Positions 17,886 through 28,369 of a stretch of DNA of 64,000 bases are shown here, piece by piece. Under the pieces are notes generated by a model. The model was not told where the DNA came from. It saw only the letters and a program-made list of their open reading frames with translations, and made no database searches. Source of the DNA: Molossus alvarezi (Eukaryota; Chordata; Mammalia; Chiroptera; Molossidae); the NCBI GenBank assembly GCA_037176705.1, contig CM073907.1, forward strand, positions 15,407,001 to 15,471,000, given 5' to 3'. The position numbers and the translations under genes were made by a program. Numbering within the stretch: position 1 is the stretch's first letter; every line of letters starts with the position of its first letter.

Positions 17886-20091
17886 ATTAGGGAAAAGCAG
17901 TACCTGGCTTGGACTCAAATGTGAGTTCAGTGAGAAACAAGGGTTCAGGGTCTGGGCAGTTCTGAATGAGTTTACTACATGTTATTCTTGCTAAATGTTA
18001 AAATGTACCACAGAATTTTGCAGACCAGGTTTACTCAGGGTGGTATTGACAAGAGCAAATCTAGCCAATTTCAAAGAATAAATCAACCTGTTTTTGAGCA
18101 AGGAGTGCACACAAGTACTGGTTAAGCCTGTCCGTGGAGAGACAGAGCTTTGGATATAAACTCCCATCCCCTTTACTTGCTGCAAATAAAGAAATCGACC
18201 TTGTGACAACCACATCTCACTCTTGAGTAAGCACCCCAAGAGGAAACACCTATTGATCTCAATATTTTAAGGGACAGGGTGCCCTAAGAGCTTTGCTAAC
18301 CCACCAGCTGAGATAAGCCTTTGTCTCCTGAGCCCGGTGTCTACATTTTCTTTCTCTACAGACAGATGCCATGAGGGAGAATCTGGACAGGAAGGTGACT
18401 GTGTCAGAACAGCTGGCCTGGTGAGACAGTGACTCCAGCTCCAGACCTTGTTGGGGAAGAGGGAGTCCAGCTGGGAATGGGATTTGACAGAAACCTCACT
18501 CCTGGGTGGGGAGCTGTGCCTGGGATTCTGATGGGAAAGGTGGGTAGACTGTAGAAAGGATTCTCAGGCAGGGCCTGGGAGAGAGATAAGTCCAGGGGCA
18601 AGATGCCCAGGTGGGACTCAGGAGAACTGAGGACTGTAACCTGCCTGTGCTCCCAGAGGAAGGGCCAGACCTAGGGGAGGGGCCTGTGTTCTCAGGCTGC
18701 AGTGCAGGGATGTGGGGATCAGAGGGGTTTGGACAGAAGCTACAGACAGAGAGAAGCTGAGGGCTGGGGGAACCTTGCCTCTGTCTTGGAGGGTACAAGT
18801 GGTTTTTATTTTTCCTATGAAACTAGTATTAGCCTCTGGGTTCTCCATTCATCTCTGAGCCCTGTGCTGCCCTACGGCATAGAGATAGGAATAGGTGGCC
18901 CCTTAAGACTTAGGGATGATCAGTGGAAACTAGGCACCCTGAGGAAGATGCTTCTGTGCCCTCAGCTCCTCCCGGGTTGTGTGTCTGGAGTGTGAGGGCC
19001 ATGCCAATATGGTCTAAAGGGAGTCTCCCCCAGCCTGGCCCCTGGGGCTTCTCTGCAGCCTCCTCAGGGTGTCTCTGCCTCACTGACAGCCAGGCATGGC
19101 CAGGGCAGCAGCACTGGTAGTGGAGCAGCCTGGGCAAGGGCTCTCAGTCACCTGAAGTTGAGGCCCCCGATGTTCCAGCCACCACCAGGCTTGCATTCTC
19201 CCTCCTGCCTTTCTCCTTTGGTGCCTGGTGTCCTCCATCTCACCCTCCCCTGTGTCCCCACACTCCCCTCTGTGCCCTGCTCCTGAGCCCCAAGCCCTTT
19301 GGTGCTACAGCTGAAGGCAGATGCAGCTGCCCCCAGAGCTGTGCTAGGTGCCTGAGAACTTTCCAGAGAACTTTCCCACAGGTTGTGAGTACAAGGGTCA
19401 ACTGCAGTCCAGCTGCATGGCTCTACAGGTTGGCATTTATTGCTCCCTGTGCCCTCACCAACTTGCCTGCCACTACCGGCTGATTTCTGCCTCTTTGTCC
19501 CCACTCCCAGGGAGGTGAGGTCTGGCCCCCATGCTCAGGACCCCTGCTTGCCCCACCCCATGGCTTCCATCCTTATTCTCAGTTCTCCTTTCTTCAGGTG
19601 GTTTCTAGATGGACTTGGGCACACTCTGAGCTCCTGGGAAGAAGTCACTGATGTGGAGCTGGGTTTTCTGTTTGCTGACTCAGGGTTCCTGCCTGCCCCT
19701 GCTCACTGTGGTGTGGGGTGATGGGTCCTGGCCTTGGTGTGTATGCAAGGTGCTGTCTGTCTGCCCAGCATGGCCACACACACACACACACCCTGTGTTC
19801 ATCTCCTCTGTTGCCCAGCTGCAGAGAGCAGAGTCCTGACCTGTGCTGGGTGGAGGATGTCTGAAGTGTGGGACCCAGGCACCACAATCCCCTTACAATC
19901 AGTGGAGCACTGCACATGCCCAGGAGCTGCTTTGTGACCTTGACAACAAGGCACATGGCTGCCTGGCCTGGCAGGTTCTGCATAGCCTTCCCCCAGAGCA
20001 GCAGTGGGTGAGACGTGAGGGTTGTGGAGTCCCACCTGCGTGCACACTCCACCCTCTCCCTTCTCTGGTAGATGCTATATGTTGCTAATCC
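17886..20091. other. Low-copy GC-richer DNA, no gene recognised
   Basis: About 2.2 kb of the least repetitive sequence in the window. Frames of 60-135 codons occur on both strands (for example 19148-19504 and 19645-20052, minus), but they overlap in conflicting frames, are rich in Pro/Ser/Gly/Cys as expected of GC-rich noncoding DNA, and show no family motif. A CA run lies at 19775-19792. The continuation of the 17296 target site rules out a rearrangement at its left end. Confidence 0.5.
19775..19792. repeat. (CA)n microsatellite
   Basis: Eight to nine CA units in CCACACACACACACACACCC; short and probably stable. Confidence 0.8.
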
Positions 20092-20303
20092 CCACCTGAG
20101 AATATTTATTTTATTGATTTTTCAGAGAGTGGAAAGGGGGAGGGAGAGAGAGATAAATCAATGTGAGAGAGACAGTCATTGTTTCCCTCCTGCACATGCC
20201 CTGATGAGACCCAAGAATCAATCCTGTCACTCAGGGAATCAAACACACAACCCTTTGGAACATGGGACTACGCTCTAACCAATGGGTCTTGCTGCCCAGG
20301 GCC
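20092..20303 (-). mobile_element. VES SINE, old copy
   Basis: Reverse-strand VES with a degenerate tail (CACCTGAGAATATTTATTT), GGAAAGGGGGAGGGAGAGAG, AAATCAATGTGAGAGAGACA, TGCCTCCTGCACATG-like core and a head ending CCAATGGGTCTTGCTGCCC / AGGGCC. The ATCAATGTGAGAGAGA core and absence of the CGAGTGGCTGCCACC block place it in the older subfamily with the copy at 5287. Confidence 0.8.
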
Positions 20304-21575
20304 ATTTTAAATTTTTTGTAATAATGCTACTGCTTTTCCCAGTGGCTGCACCTGTCTGCATTCTCACCCGCAGTGTAAGAGGCTTTTCTTTTCTCCACAT
20401 CCTCACCAATTCTTCTTTTTGTTGATATACTGATGACAGCCATTCTGACTGGTTTGAGGTAATATCTCATTGTGGATTTAATTTGCATTTCTCTGATGAT
20501 TGGTGCCTTTGAGTATCTTTTCATATGTCTACTGCCATCCGTATGTCCTCTTTTAAGAAGTGTTTATTCAGATTATTTGCCCATTTTTAGTTAGATTTTT
20601 AGTTTTGTTTTTTGATTAAGTTTTATTCTTTTGAGTAAGAAAGGATGGGTGAGTGACAGAAAGAGAAAGGGAGTAAGAAACATTGTGAAAGAGAAACATC
20701 TATCAGCTGCCTCCTACCTGCACTCTGACCATGAATCAATCTGCAACCGCAGCATGTGCCCGGACCAGGAATTAAACTGGCAAGCTTCCGGTGCACAGAC
20801 AATGCTCAATCAAGTGAACCACACTTGCCAAGGCTAATGTAAAGTTTTGTAAGTTCTTTATAAGTTTTAGATAGTAAGCCTTCATCAGATGTGTTAGTGA
20901 ATATATTCTCCCATTTAGAGTGTTGTTATTTAATTTTGTGGATGGGTTGTTTTGCTGTGTAAAAATTTCCAGTTTATTTAGTCCCATTTGTTTATTTTGT
21001 TTGTTTCCCTTGCCTAAGGACATATATCAGAAAAAAATATTGCTATGAGAAATGTATAAGGTTTTATTGCCTATGTTTTCTTGTAGAATGTTTATCTGTT
21101 TGAGTCTAATATTTAGGTCTTTAATTCATTTTGTGTATATTATTATGCATAGTGTAAGAAGGTGCTCTAGTTTATTTTTTGTTTACCTATTTGTCCAATT
21201 TTTCCAACACCATTTATTGAACAGACTAATTTACCCCATTGTATGTTCTTGCATTTTTTTTTTTTGTCAATATTAACTGACTATAAAGGTGTAGATTTAT
21301 CTCTAGGCTCTCTAGTCTGGTTCATTGATTTGCATATTTGTTTTGGTGTGTTTACCATGCTGTTTTGATTATGAAGGCCTTACAGTATACTTAGATATCA
21401 GTTAGCATGCTTCCTCCAATCTTATTCTACTTTCTCAGATTGCTATGGCTATTTTTTTTTTTTGTGGTTCCATACAAATTTTCGAAAAATTTGTTGTAGT
21501 TCTGTGAAATATGCCATTGGTATCTTGAGACAAATTGTATTTAACTGATATATTGCTTTGGATAGTATAAACTTT
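20304..21575 (-). mobile_element. Old L1 fragment, ORF2 C-terminal part
   Basis: Antisense ORF2 from the region encoding the WWEC-type segment (CAGTGGCTGCACCTGTCTGC) back through [28 protein letters not shown]-type sequence and the TAWYW region, ending near AAATTGTATTTAACTGATAT. More diverged than the type X and Y copies. It carries an old VES at 20634-20835. No 3' UTR is present, so it is truncated on both sides. Confidence 0.88.
20634..20835 (-). mobile_element. VES SINE, old copy inside an old L1
   Basis: GAGTGACAGAAAGAGAAAGG, AGAGAAACATCTATCAGCTG, CCTCCTACCTGCACTC, CGCAGCATGTGCCCGG and a head ending GAACCACACTTGCCAAGGCT. Flanking AAGTTTTATT (left, 20618-20627) and AAAGTTTTGT (right) may be a decayed target-site duplication. 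The L1 frame resumes directly after it. Confidence 0.8.
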
Positions 21576-22394
21576 TTTTATTAAGTATCATTATATTATC
21601 TTATATCCCCAAATTTGTGTCTATATTTTACCTTTATTGTTGAACGTATTATGGATGGCCTCCATTTTTCCCCAAGTGACCTTTTCCTCTTCACTCCCAC
21701 CTCCCCTCCTGCTTTCCCCAAGCTGTTGTCTGTGTCCATGAGTTGTGCATATATGCATATGCTTCTTTGGTTTATCTCTTCTCAACCCCCTTCCATTTGA
21801 GGTTTATTGGTCGGCTTCTTACTTCCTGTCTCTGATCTGTTTTTATTAACAGGTTACTTTGTTCATGATGTTCCATAAATAAGTGATATCATGTGATACT
21901 TATCTTTATATAACTGGGTATTTCTCTCAGTATAACACTCCCCAGGTGCCTCCATGTCGTCTCAAAGGATAAGAGATCTTTCTTTCTTACAGCTGCATAG
22001 TATTTCATTGTGTAAATGTACCACAGCTTTTTTATCCACTAATCTACTGATGAACACTGGCTGTTTCCAGATCTTAGCTATCGTAAATAGTGCTGCTGTG
22101 AATGTAGGGGTACATATATTCTTTCTGTTTGCTGTTTTAGGCTTCTGAGGATATATTCCTAGAAGTGCAATCACTGGGTCAAATGGCAATTCCATTTATA
22201 TTTTTTAGGAAACACTTTGTTATTTTCCAAAGTGGCTGCTCAGTCTGAACTTCTGCCAGCAGTGTACTTTTCTCCACATCCTCACCAGCACTTGTTTGAA
22301 GATTTGTTGATGGAACCATTCTTTCAGGTATGAGGTAATATTTCAGTTATTTTAATTTGCATATCTCTGATGGTTGGTAATTTTGAGCATTATT

Positions 22395-22609
22395 ATTTTT
22401 TTTATCCTTGCCCGAGGATATTTTTCCATTTTTTGTACAGATAGAGTGGGAGGGAGAGAGAGAAAGGGAAAGAGAGAGAAACATCAACGTGAAGGGACAC
22501 ATCGAGTGGCTGCCACCCGCACGACCAACCAGGGCCGGGGACAAACTGCAACCGAAGTACGTGCCCTTAGCGGGAACTGAACCCGGGTCTCTCCGGACCG
22601 CAGGCCGAC
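22395..22609 (-). mobile_element. VES SINE, 5'-truncated, perfect target-site duplication
   Basis: T-run, ATCCTTGCCCGAGGATATT, AGATAGAGTGGGAGGGAGAG, CATCGAGTGGCTGCCACC, CGGGAACTGAACCCGGG, then stops at CCGCAGGCCGAC, lacking about 35 bases of the normal head including the A box. TTGAGCATTATT flanks it on both sides (22383-22394 and 22610-22621), so the truncation happened during insertion and not by later deletion. Confidence 0.93.
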
Positions 22610-24639
22610 TTGAGCATTATTTTTTATGTCTCTTGGCCATTTCTATGTCCTGTTAAGAAATTGATCTATTCATATCCTCTGTCCAATTTTAATTGAATTG
22701 TTTGTCTTTCTTTTGTTGAGTTGTATGAGTACTTTATATATTTATACATTAACCCTTTATTTGATGTATCCTTGGCAAATATGTTCTTCTTGAGAGTAGG
22801 CTCTCTTTTCATTTTGATGCTGGTTTCTTTTGCCATTTAGAAACTTTATAGTTTGATGTAATGTCAGTTTTTTTTCTTTTGTTTCTCTTGCCCTGGATGA
22901 AAAATTAGTGAAATTCTTCCTACTTATAATCACAGTATATGCTTTCACTTATTTGTATCTTCTTGTTTCTTTTTTCAGTGTCTTATAATTTTCTAAGTAC
23001 ACTCTTTTACATCCTTGGTTAAATTTATTTTTAGGAATTTTATTTTATTGATACAATTGTAAAATGAGATTTTTTTTTTTTTTTTTAGTTTCACCTCTGA
23101 TAGTTTATTATTGGTTTATAACAATGTAACTGGTTACTAGGTGTTTATTTTATATCCTGCTACTGCACTAAATTCCTTTATCAGTTCCAGTAGATATTTG
23201 GAGTCATCCTTTGGGTTCTTTATATACAGTATTATGTAATCTGCAAATAATGACAGTTTTACTTCTTCCTTTCTAATATGAATGCTTGTTTTTTAATTCT
23301 TTTCATTAAATACATGTGGCTATGACTCCCACCTCTATGTTGAACAAGAGTGGTGAAAGCAGCCTTCCTTGTCTTGTTCCTGATTTTCAGGTAAACTTTT
23401 TTAGGTTTTTCCCATTGAGTGTGATGTTGGCTAAGGGTATGTCATATGTGCCTTTATTATCTTGAGGTATGTTCCCTCTATTCCCAGTTTTCTGACAGTT
23501 TTTGTCATAAATGGGTACTAGATTTTGTCAAATGCTTTTTCGGCATGTATTGTTCTGATTGTACAATTTTTATTCTATATTTTGTTTATATTCTGTATCA
23601 CATTTATTGATTTTCAAATAGTGTACCAACTTTGCATTCCAAGTATAAATCACACTTAATCACAGGGTAAGATCTTTTTATTGTATTGCTGAATCCAGTT
23701 TGCTGATAGTTTGTTTTGAATTTGTATCCATGTTCATTAGGGACATTAGCCCATATGTTTTTGTTTTTGTTTTGTAGTGTCTTTAATCTGGTTTTGGAAT
23801 TAGGATAATGCTGGTTTCATAAAATGGGCTAGGAAATATTCCCTTGTTTTCAAGTTTTTTTTCCCCTATAATTTGAGAAGGACAGGTACTAGTTCTTTGA
23901 ATGTTTAGTAAAATTCACCTGTGGAGCCATCCAGTTCAGGATTGAGTTGTTGGAAGTTTTGTTTGTTTGTTTTATTACTGCATCGATTTCATTAGTAGTA
24001 ATCAGTCTATATAGATTTGCTGCTTTTTTCCTGATTGACTTTTGGAAGATTGTATGCTTCTAGGAATGTATCCATTTTGTTCAGGTTTTCCAGTTTGCTG
24101 GCATGTAGTTGTTTGTAATATTTTCTTACAATCTTTTCTATAACCGTGCAGTTGGTTGTTATGTCTCCTCTTTCATTTCTGGTTTTATTTATTTGGGTCC
24201 TCTCTCTTTTTTACTTGATAATTTTTTATAAAGTTTACTGTCAATCTTGTTTATTTTTTCAAAGAACCAGCTCTAGGTTTCACTGATCTTTTGGATTATA
24301 TAGTCACAATTTCATTTATTTCTGCTCTGACATTTATTATTTCTTTTCTTCTATTCACTCTGGGCTTTCTTTACTCCTCCTAGTTCCTCTAAGTGCAAAA
24401 TTATATTATTTATTTGAGACTTTTCTTGTTTCTTCAGGTAGGCTTGTAATGTTACTAATTTCTCTCGTAAAACTGCTTTTGCTGTATCCTGTAAATTTTG
24501 GGTTGTTGTTTTCTCACTTTCATATGTCCCTAGGTATCTTTTGATTTTTTTTTCTTAATCCCTCGGTTAACCAATCCATTGTTTAATGACATATGATTTA
24601 GCCTCTGTGTTTTGTAATTTTTGTTTTGTTATGTTTTAA

Positions 24640-24890
24640 TTCAATAAGCGATCATTTTTATTGTTGTAAAATGTGTATAACACAAAATTTACCATGTTAT
24701 CCACATTTACAGACACAATAGAGTAGCATTAAGTACATTAACATTGTTCCGTTATCACCACCATCTATCTCCAGAACATCTTTTATTATATGCTTCTCTT
24801 TTTTTTCATTGAATTTATTGTGGTGACCGTGGTTCATAAAATTATATAGGCTTCATGGATATACAATTCTATAGTACAGCACCTGTTGTC
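24640..24890 (-). mobile_element. Nested old L1 3'-end fragments
   Basis: Between two stretches of the host L1 lies AAAATTTACCATGTTATCC, ATCACCACCATCTATCTCCA and AGAACATC, which fits the antisense 3' UTR of older mammalian L1M elements. It is followed by ATTTATTGTGGTGACCGTGG and TTCATAAAATTATATAGG, like another L1 3' end. Family names are from memory and boundaries are approximate. Confidence 0.55.
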
Positions 24891-25467
24891 AGTTTATTTC
24901 TTTTGATTGATTTCTAGTTTTATACCATTATGGTTAGAGAAGATGTTTGATATGATTCCATTCTTCTTAAATGTACTGAGATTTATTTTGTATCCTAACA
25001 TGTGATCCATCTTAGAAAATGTCCTATGAGCACTAGGAAAGAATGCATATTCTACTGCTGCAGGGTGAAATGCTCTGAAGATATCAATCAAAGCCAACTG
25101 ATTAGTGAACCATTTAAAGCTGCTATTTCCTCATTAACTTTCTGTCTCGAAAAATCTATCGATATTATTGGGTGTTAAAACCCCCTACTATGCCTACATT
25201 ATTGTCAATCTCTTTCTTCATGTCATCAAGATGTGCTTCATATATTTAGGTGCTCCTATGTTGGGTCCATACATGTTTCCAAGGATTATATCCTCTTGTT
25301 GCATTGTTTCCTTTATAATTATGCAGTCTTTTTTTTTTTTTTGTCTCTTACTATAGCTGAATTTTAAAGTCTATTTTGTCAGGTAAGGTATTACTAACCA
25401 AACTTCTTTTTTATTGTCATAAAATTTCTTTTCCATTCCTTTTTGTATAGTCCGCATCCTTCATGCT

Positions 25468-25577
25468 CCCCACTGGGGTTTTGTCCTACAACCTGGGTAT
25501 GTGTCCTGACCAGGAACCAAAATGGTTACCTCTTGTTGCATGGGTTGGCACTCAATCACTGAGACACACCAGCCAGG
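25468..25577 (-). mobile_element. VES SINE 5'-half fragment
   Basis: CCCCACTGGGGTTTTGTCC, GGTATGTGTCCTGACCAGG, AACCAAAATGG and a head ending CTGAGACACACCAGCCAGG match the reverse complement of an older VES subfamily head and B-box region. The tail half is missing. It sits at the boundary between two L1 endonuclease-region pieces. Confidence 0.75.
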
Positions 25578-26195
25578 AGGTCTAGTGCTTCATTTATAGT
25601 TTTTATTTTCTTGTTAATTTTTCATCCAGAGGACCTATCCAGTGATGTCAGCAGGGTATTGAAGCCCCCTGCTATGATTGTATTGCTGTTGATTTCTCCT
25701 TTGAATTTCTCCAGAAGATTTTAATTTATTTTAGTTTTTTATGTTTTCTGCATGTATATTTACAAAGGTTATATCTTCCTGTTGAATAGATCCTTTCAAT
25801 AATATTCAGTGGCCCTGGCCAGTTTGGCTCAGCGGTTAGAGCGTCGGCCTGCAGTCCAGAGAGACACAGGTTCAGTTCCCACTAAGGGCATGTACCTCGG
25901 TGGCAGTTTGTCCCTGGCCCTGGTTGGAGTTGTGTGGGTGGCGACTACGGGATGTATCACTTTCACAGTGATGCTTGTCTCTCTCTGTCTCCTTTCCACT
26001 CTATCTGAACAAAATATTGAAAATGTCCTCGAGTGAGGATAAAAAAAAAATACTATCTAGTGGCCTTCCTTGTCTATATTTATGGTCATCATTTTGAAGT
26101 CTGTTTTATATGGCATGAGTATTCCTGCCTCAGCTTTTTTTCTCTTTCCTTTGCTTGGAAATATTTGTTTCATCCTTTCACTTTCTTTTTTTCTT
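25578..26195 (-). mobile_element. L1 fragment, ORF2 endonuclease region
   Basis: Antisense codons for SLDRSS (CTATCCAGTGATGTCAGC), GDFN-region (GGTATTGAAGCCCCCTGC), NIYxPN (GTATATTTACAAAGG) and KGSIQ (TTGAATAGATCCTTTC) are interrupted by a VES at 25812-26050. They then continue with ATLATDK-like sequence to TTGCTTGGAAATATTTG. This repeats ORF2 positions covered by the L1 at 21590-25430, so it is a separate copy. The GDFN position reads GFN with the Asp codon changed (GGCTTCAAT sense), so it is inactive. Confidence 0.85.
25812..26050 (+). mobile_element. VES SINE, full-length copy
   Basis: Head GCCCTGGCCAGTTTGGCTC, A box 25825-25835, B box 25869-25879, core TGTGTGGGTGGCGAC, CT-rich tract, CCACTCTATCTGAAC, then TTGAAAATGTCCTCGAGTG and a 10-A tail. 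The target duplication around AGTGGCC (left 25808-25814, right 26058-26064) is only approximate. It has the long 3' tail that the copy at 6763 lacks. Confidence 0.93.
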
Positions 26196-27998
26196 ATTCA
26201 TCAATTTATTTGGTTTGGATTTTTCTATTACTTTCCCAACACCCTTATTCCTATTTCACCTTTGCCCCCACCCCTCCACCCCAAGCATTGTTGTCTATAG
26301 ACATTGGTTACACATACATGCATGTAAGTTTTTTGGTTTATCTCATTGTACTCCTGGACACCTCCTCTGAGGTTTGTCAGTCTGAACCATACTCTTTTCT
26401 GTGTCTCTGGGTCTATTTTTTTCATCAACTAACTTTGTTTATTATGTTCTACAAATAAGTGCGATCATGTAATATTGGTCTATCTCAGATTGGCTTATTT
26501 TGCTTAGCATGATACTCTCCTGATCCCTACATGTCATCTCAAAGGGTAAGAAATCTTTTTTTCTTACAGCTGCATACTTTTCTATTGTGTATATGCACCA
26601 CATATTCTTTATCTACACATCTATTAATGGACACTTGGGCTCTTTCCAGATATTGCCAATTGTAAATAGTGCTAATAAAGAACATAGTGTTACACATAAT
26701 TTTTCTGAATGGTGTTTCAGTTTTCTTAAGATATATTCCCAGAAGTGGAATCATTGGGTCAAATGACAGTTTAATTTGTTGATTTTTTGAAGAAACGCCA
26801 TATTGTTATCCATAGTGACTGCACTAGTCTGCATTCCCACCAGCAGTGTACTGGAGTCCCCTTTTCTCCACACCCTCACCAAGACTTGTTGTTTGATGAT
26901 TTGTTGACGGTGGCCATTCTGGCAGGTGTGACGTAATACCTCATAGTTGTTTTAATTTGCATCTCTCTGATGATTAGTGACATGGAGCATTTTTTCATAT
27001 GTCTCTTGGCCGTTTGTATGTCATGTTTGGAGAGGTGTCTGTTTAGGTCCTCTGCCCATTTTTTTAATTGGGTTATTCTTTTTTAATTGACTTGTATGAG
27101 TAATCCATATATTTTGTAAATTAACCCTTTATGTGATGTGTCGGCGATTATGCTTTCCCATATACTGAGCAACCTTTCCATTTTAATGTTTGTTCTTGTT
27201 GCTTTACAGAGCTTTTTAGTTTGCTGTAGTCCCAAGTGTTTATTATTTCCTTTGTTTCTCTTGTTTTAGGCATTTTATCAATAAAATTCTGCCCTGAGTG
27301 ATGTCTAAAATTTTATTGTCTACATTTTTTTTTTTAGATTTTCTATGGATTCATGAGTCAAATTTAAGTCTTTTATCCAATTTGACTTTATTCTCATGTA
27401 TGGTGTAAGTTGGTGGACAAGTTTTATTTATTTATTTATTTTATCCTCACCCGAGGATATTTTTCCATTTTTTGTACAGATAGAGTGGGAGGGAGAGATA
27501 GGAAGGGAGAGAGAGAGAGAGAAACATCGACATGAAGGGACACATCGAGTGACTGCCACCCACACGACCAACCAGGGCCGGGGACAAACCGCAACCGAAG
27601 TACGTGCCCTTAGCGGGAACCGAACCCGGGTCTCTCCGGACCCCAGGCCAACGCTCTAACCGCTGAGCCAAACCGGCCAGGGCAACAAGTTTTATTTTTT
27701 ATCTTTGCATGTAGCTGTCTAATTTTCTCAACACCATGTATTAAAAAGGCTCTTTTTACTACATTGTATGCTCTTGCCACCTTTGTCAAATATTAGTTCA
27801 GCATTACATCTTGGATCACATTCTGTGTTCTCTGTTTAATTCTATTGATCCATATGCCTTCTCTTCCTCCAGTACTGGGATGTTTTGATTACCGTGGCTT
27901 TGTAGTATAATCTGATATCTGGTATTGTGATCCTTCCTACTTTATTTTTTTATTTAAATATTGCTGTGGCTATTAGCGTTCTTTTTAAATTTAATATA
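26196..27998 (-). mobile_element. L1, 3' UTR to ORF2 C-terminal half
   Basis: The 3' UTR begins around 26200 (ATCAATTTATTTGGTTTGG, then pyrimidine tract and TTGTCTATAGACATTGG). ORF2 C-terminus from about 26440 is followed by the MKLDH and TAWYW regions. It is split by a VES at 27431-27683 and ends at TTTAATATAAACTTTTTC (ORF2 region encoding KVYIKLK), where another L1 3' end begins. Frame breaks are numerous. Confidence 0.88.
27431..27683 (-). mobile_element. VES SINE inserted in L1
   Basis: TTTATT-rich tail, ATCCTCACCCGAGGATATT, AGATAGAGTGGGAGGGAGAG, CACATCGAGTGACTGCC, head ending CTGAGCCAAACCGGCCAGGG. The target-site duplication is ACAAGTTTTATTT (27417-27429 and 27685-27697). Close to the young VES consensus. 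Confidence 0.95.
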
Positions 27999-28002
27999 AA
28001 CT

Positions 28003-28268
28003 TTTTCTTCTTTTACAAATGTTATTCATTTTCCCCTCATTGGCATCTCCGCCCCTTTTCTCCAGCCCCATCCTCAGCTTTGTTTTATATTTTCATTGCT
28101 CATGCATGTAAGTTCTGTGGTTCATTTCTTTCCCCACAAACCCGCCCTCCTCTGAGGCTTGTCAAAATATACCCCATCTCTATGTCTCTGGGTTAATTGT
28201 GTTCAGCAGTTTGGTTAGTTCATTATATTCCACAAATAAGTGAGAACATCTGATATTTGTGTTTTCTG
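28003..28268 (-). mobile_element. L1 3'-UTR fragment
   Basis: An L1 3' end (TTCTTTTACAAATGTTATTC, TTGGCATCTCCGCCCC) plus the last ORF2 codons (ATTCCACAAATAAGTGAGAA). At 28268 (GCTTGGCTTG) it joins a second copy of the same 3' UTR segment (CCCCTCTTCTGAGGATTGTC). It is therefore a short separate L1 end, or a tandem duplication of the 3' UTR, preceding the type X copy. Confidence 0.75.
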
Positions 28269-28369
28269 CTTGGCTTGTACCTCCCTTTACCCCCTCTTCT
28301 GAGGATTGTCAGTCTATACCCTACTTCCATGTCTCTGGTACTACTCCATTCTTCAGCCTGTTATGTTCA

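Larger units (their letters stand above)
21590..25430 (-). mobile_element. L1 type Z, long old copy
   Basis: The 3' terminus on the left (AAGTATCATTATATTATCTT, then TGTCTATATTTTACC and TTATTGT) is also found at the left end of the L1 at 37493. It runs through 3' UTR, ORF2 C-terminus (about 21860-22620) and reverse transcriptase, whose active site reads FADY at 23230-23250 (second Asp lost), into the endonuclease (EINQKK..HRTFSKMDHML equivalents at 24900-25100). It is interrupted by a VES (22395-22609) and an old L1-like insertion (about 24640-24890). ORF2 is densely broken. Confidence 0.88.

Noticed and set aside
19775..19792. CA repeat as a notable feature
   Set aside because: Short, ordinary mammalian microsatellite with no context that makes it informative.
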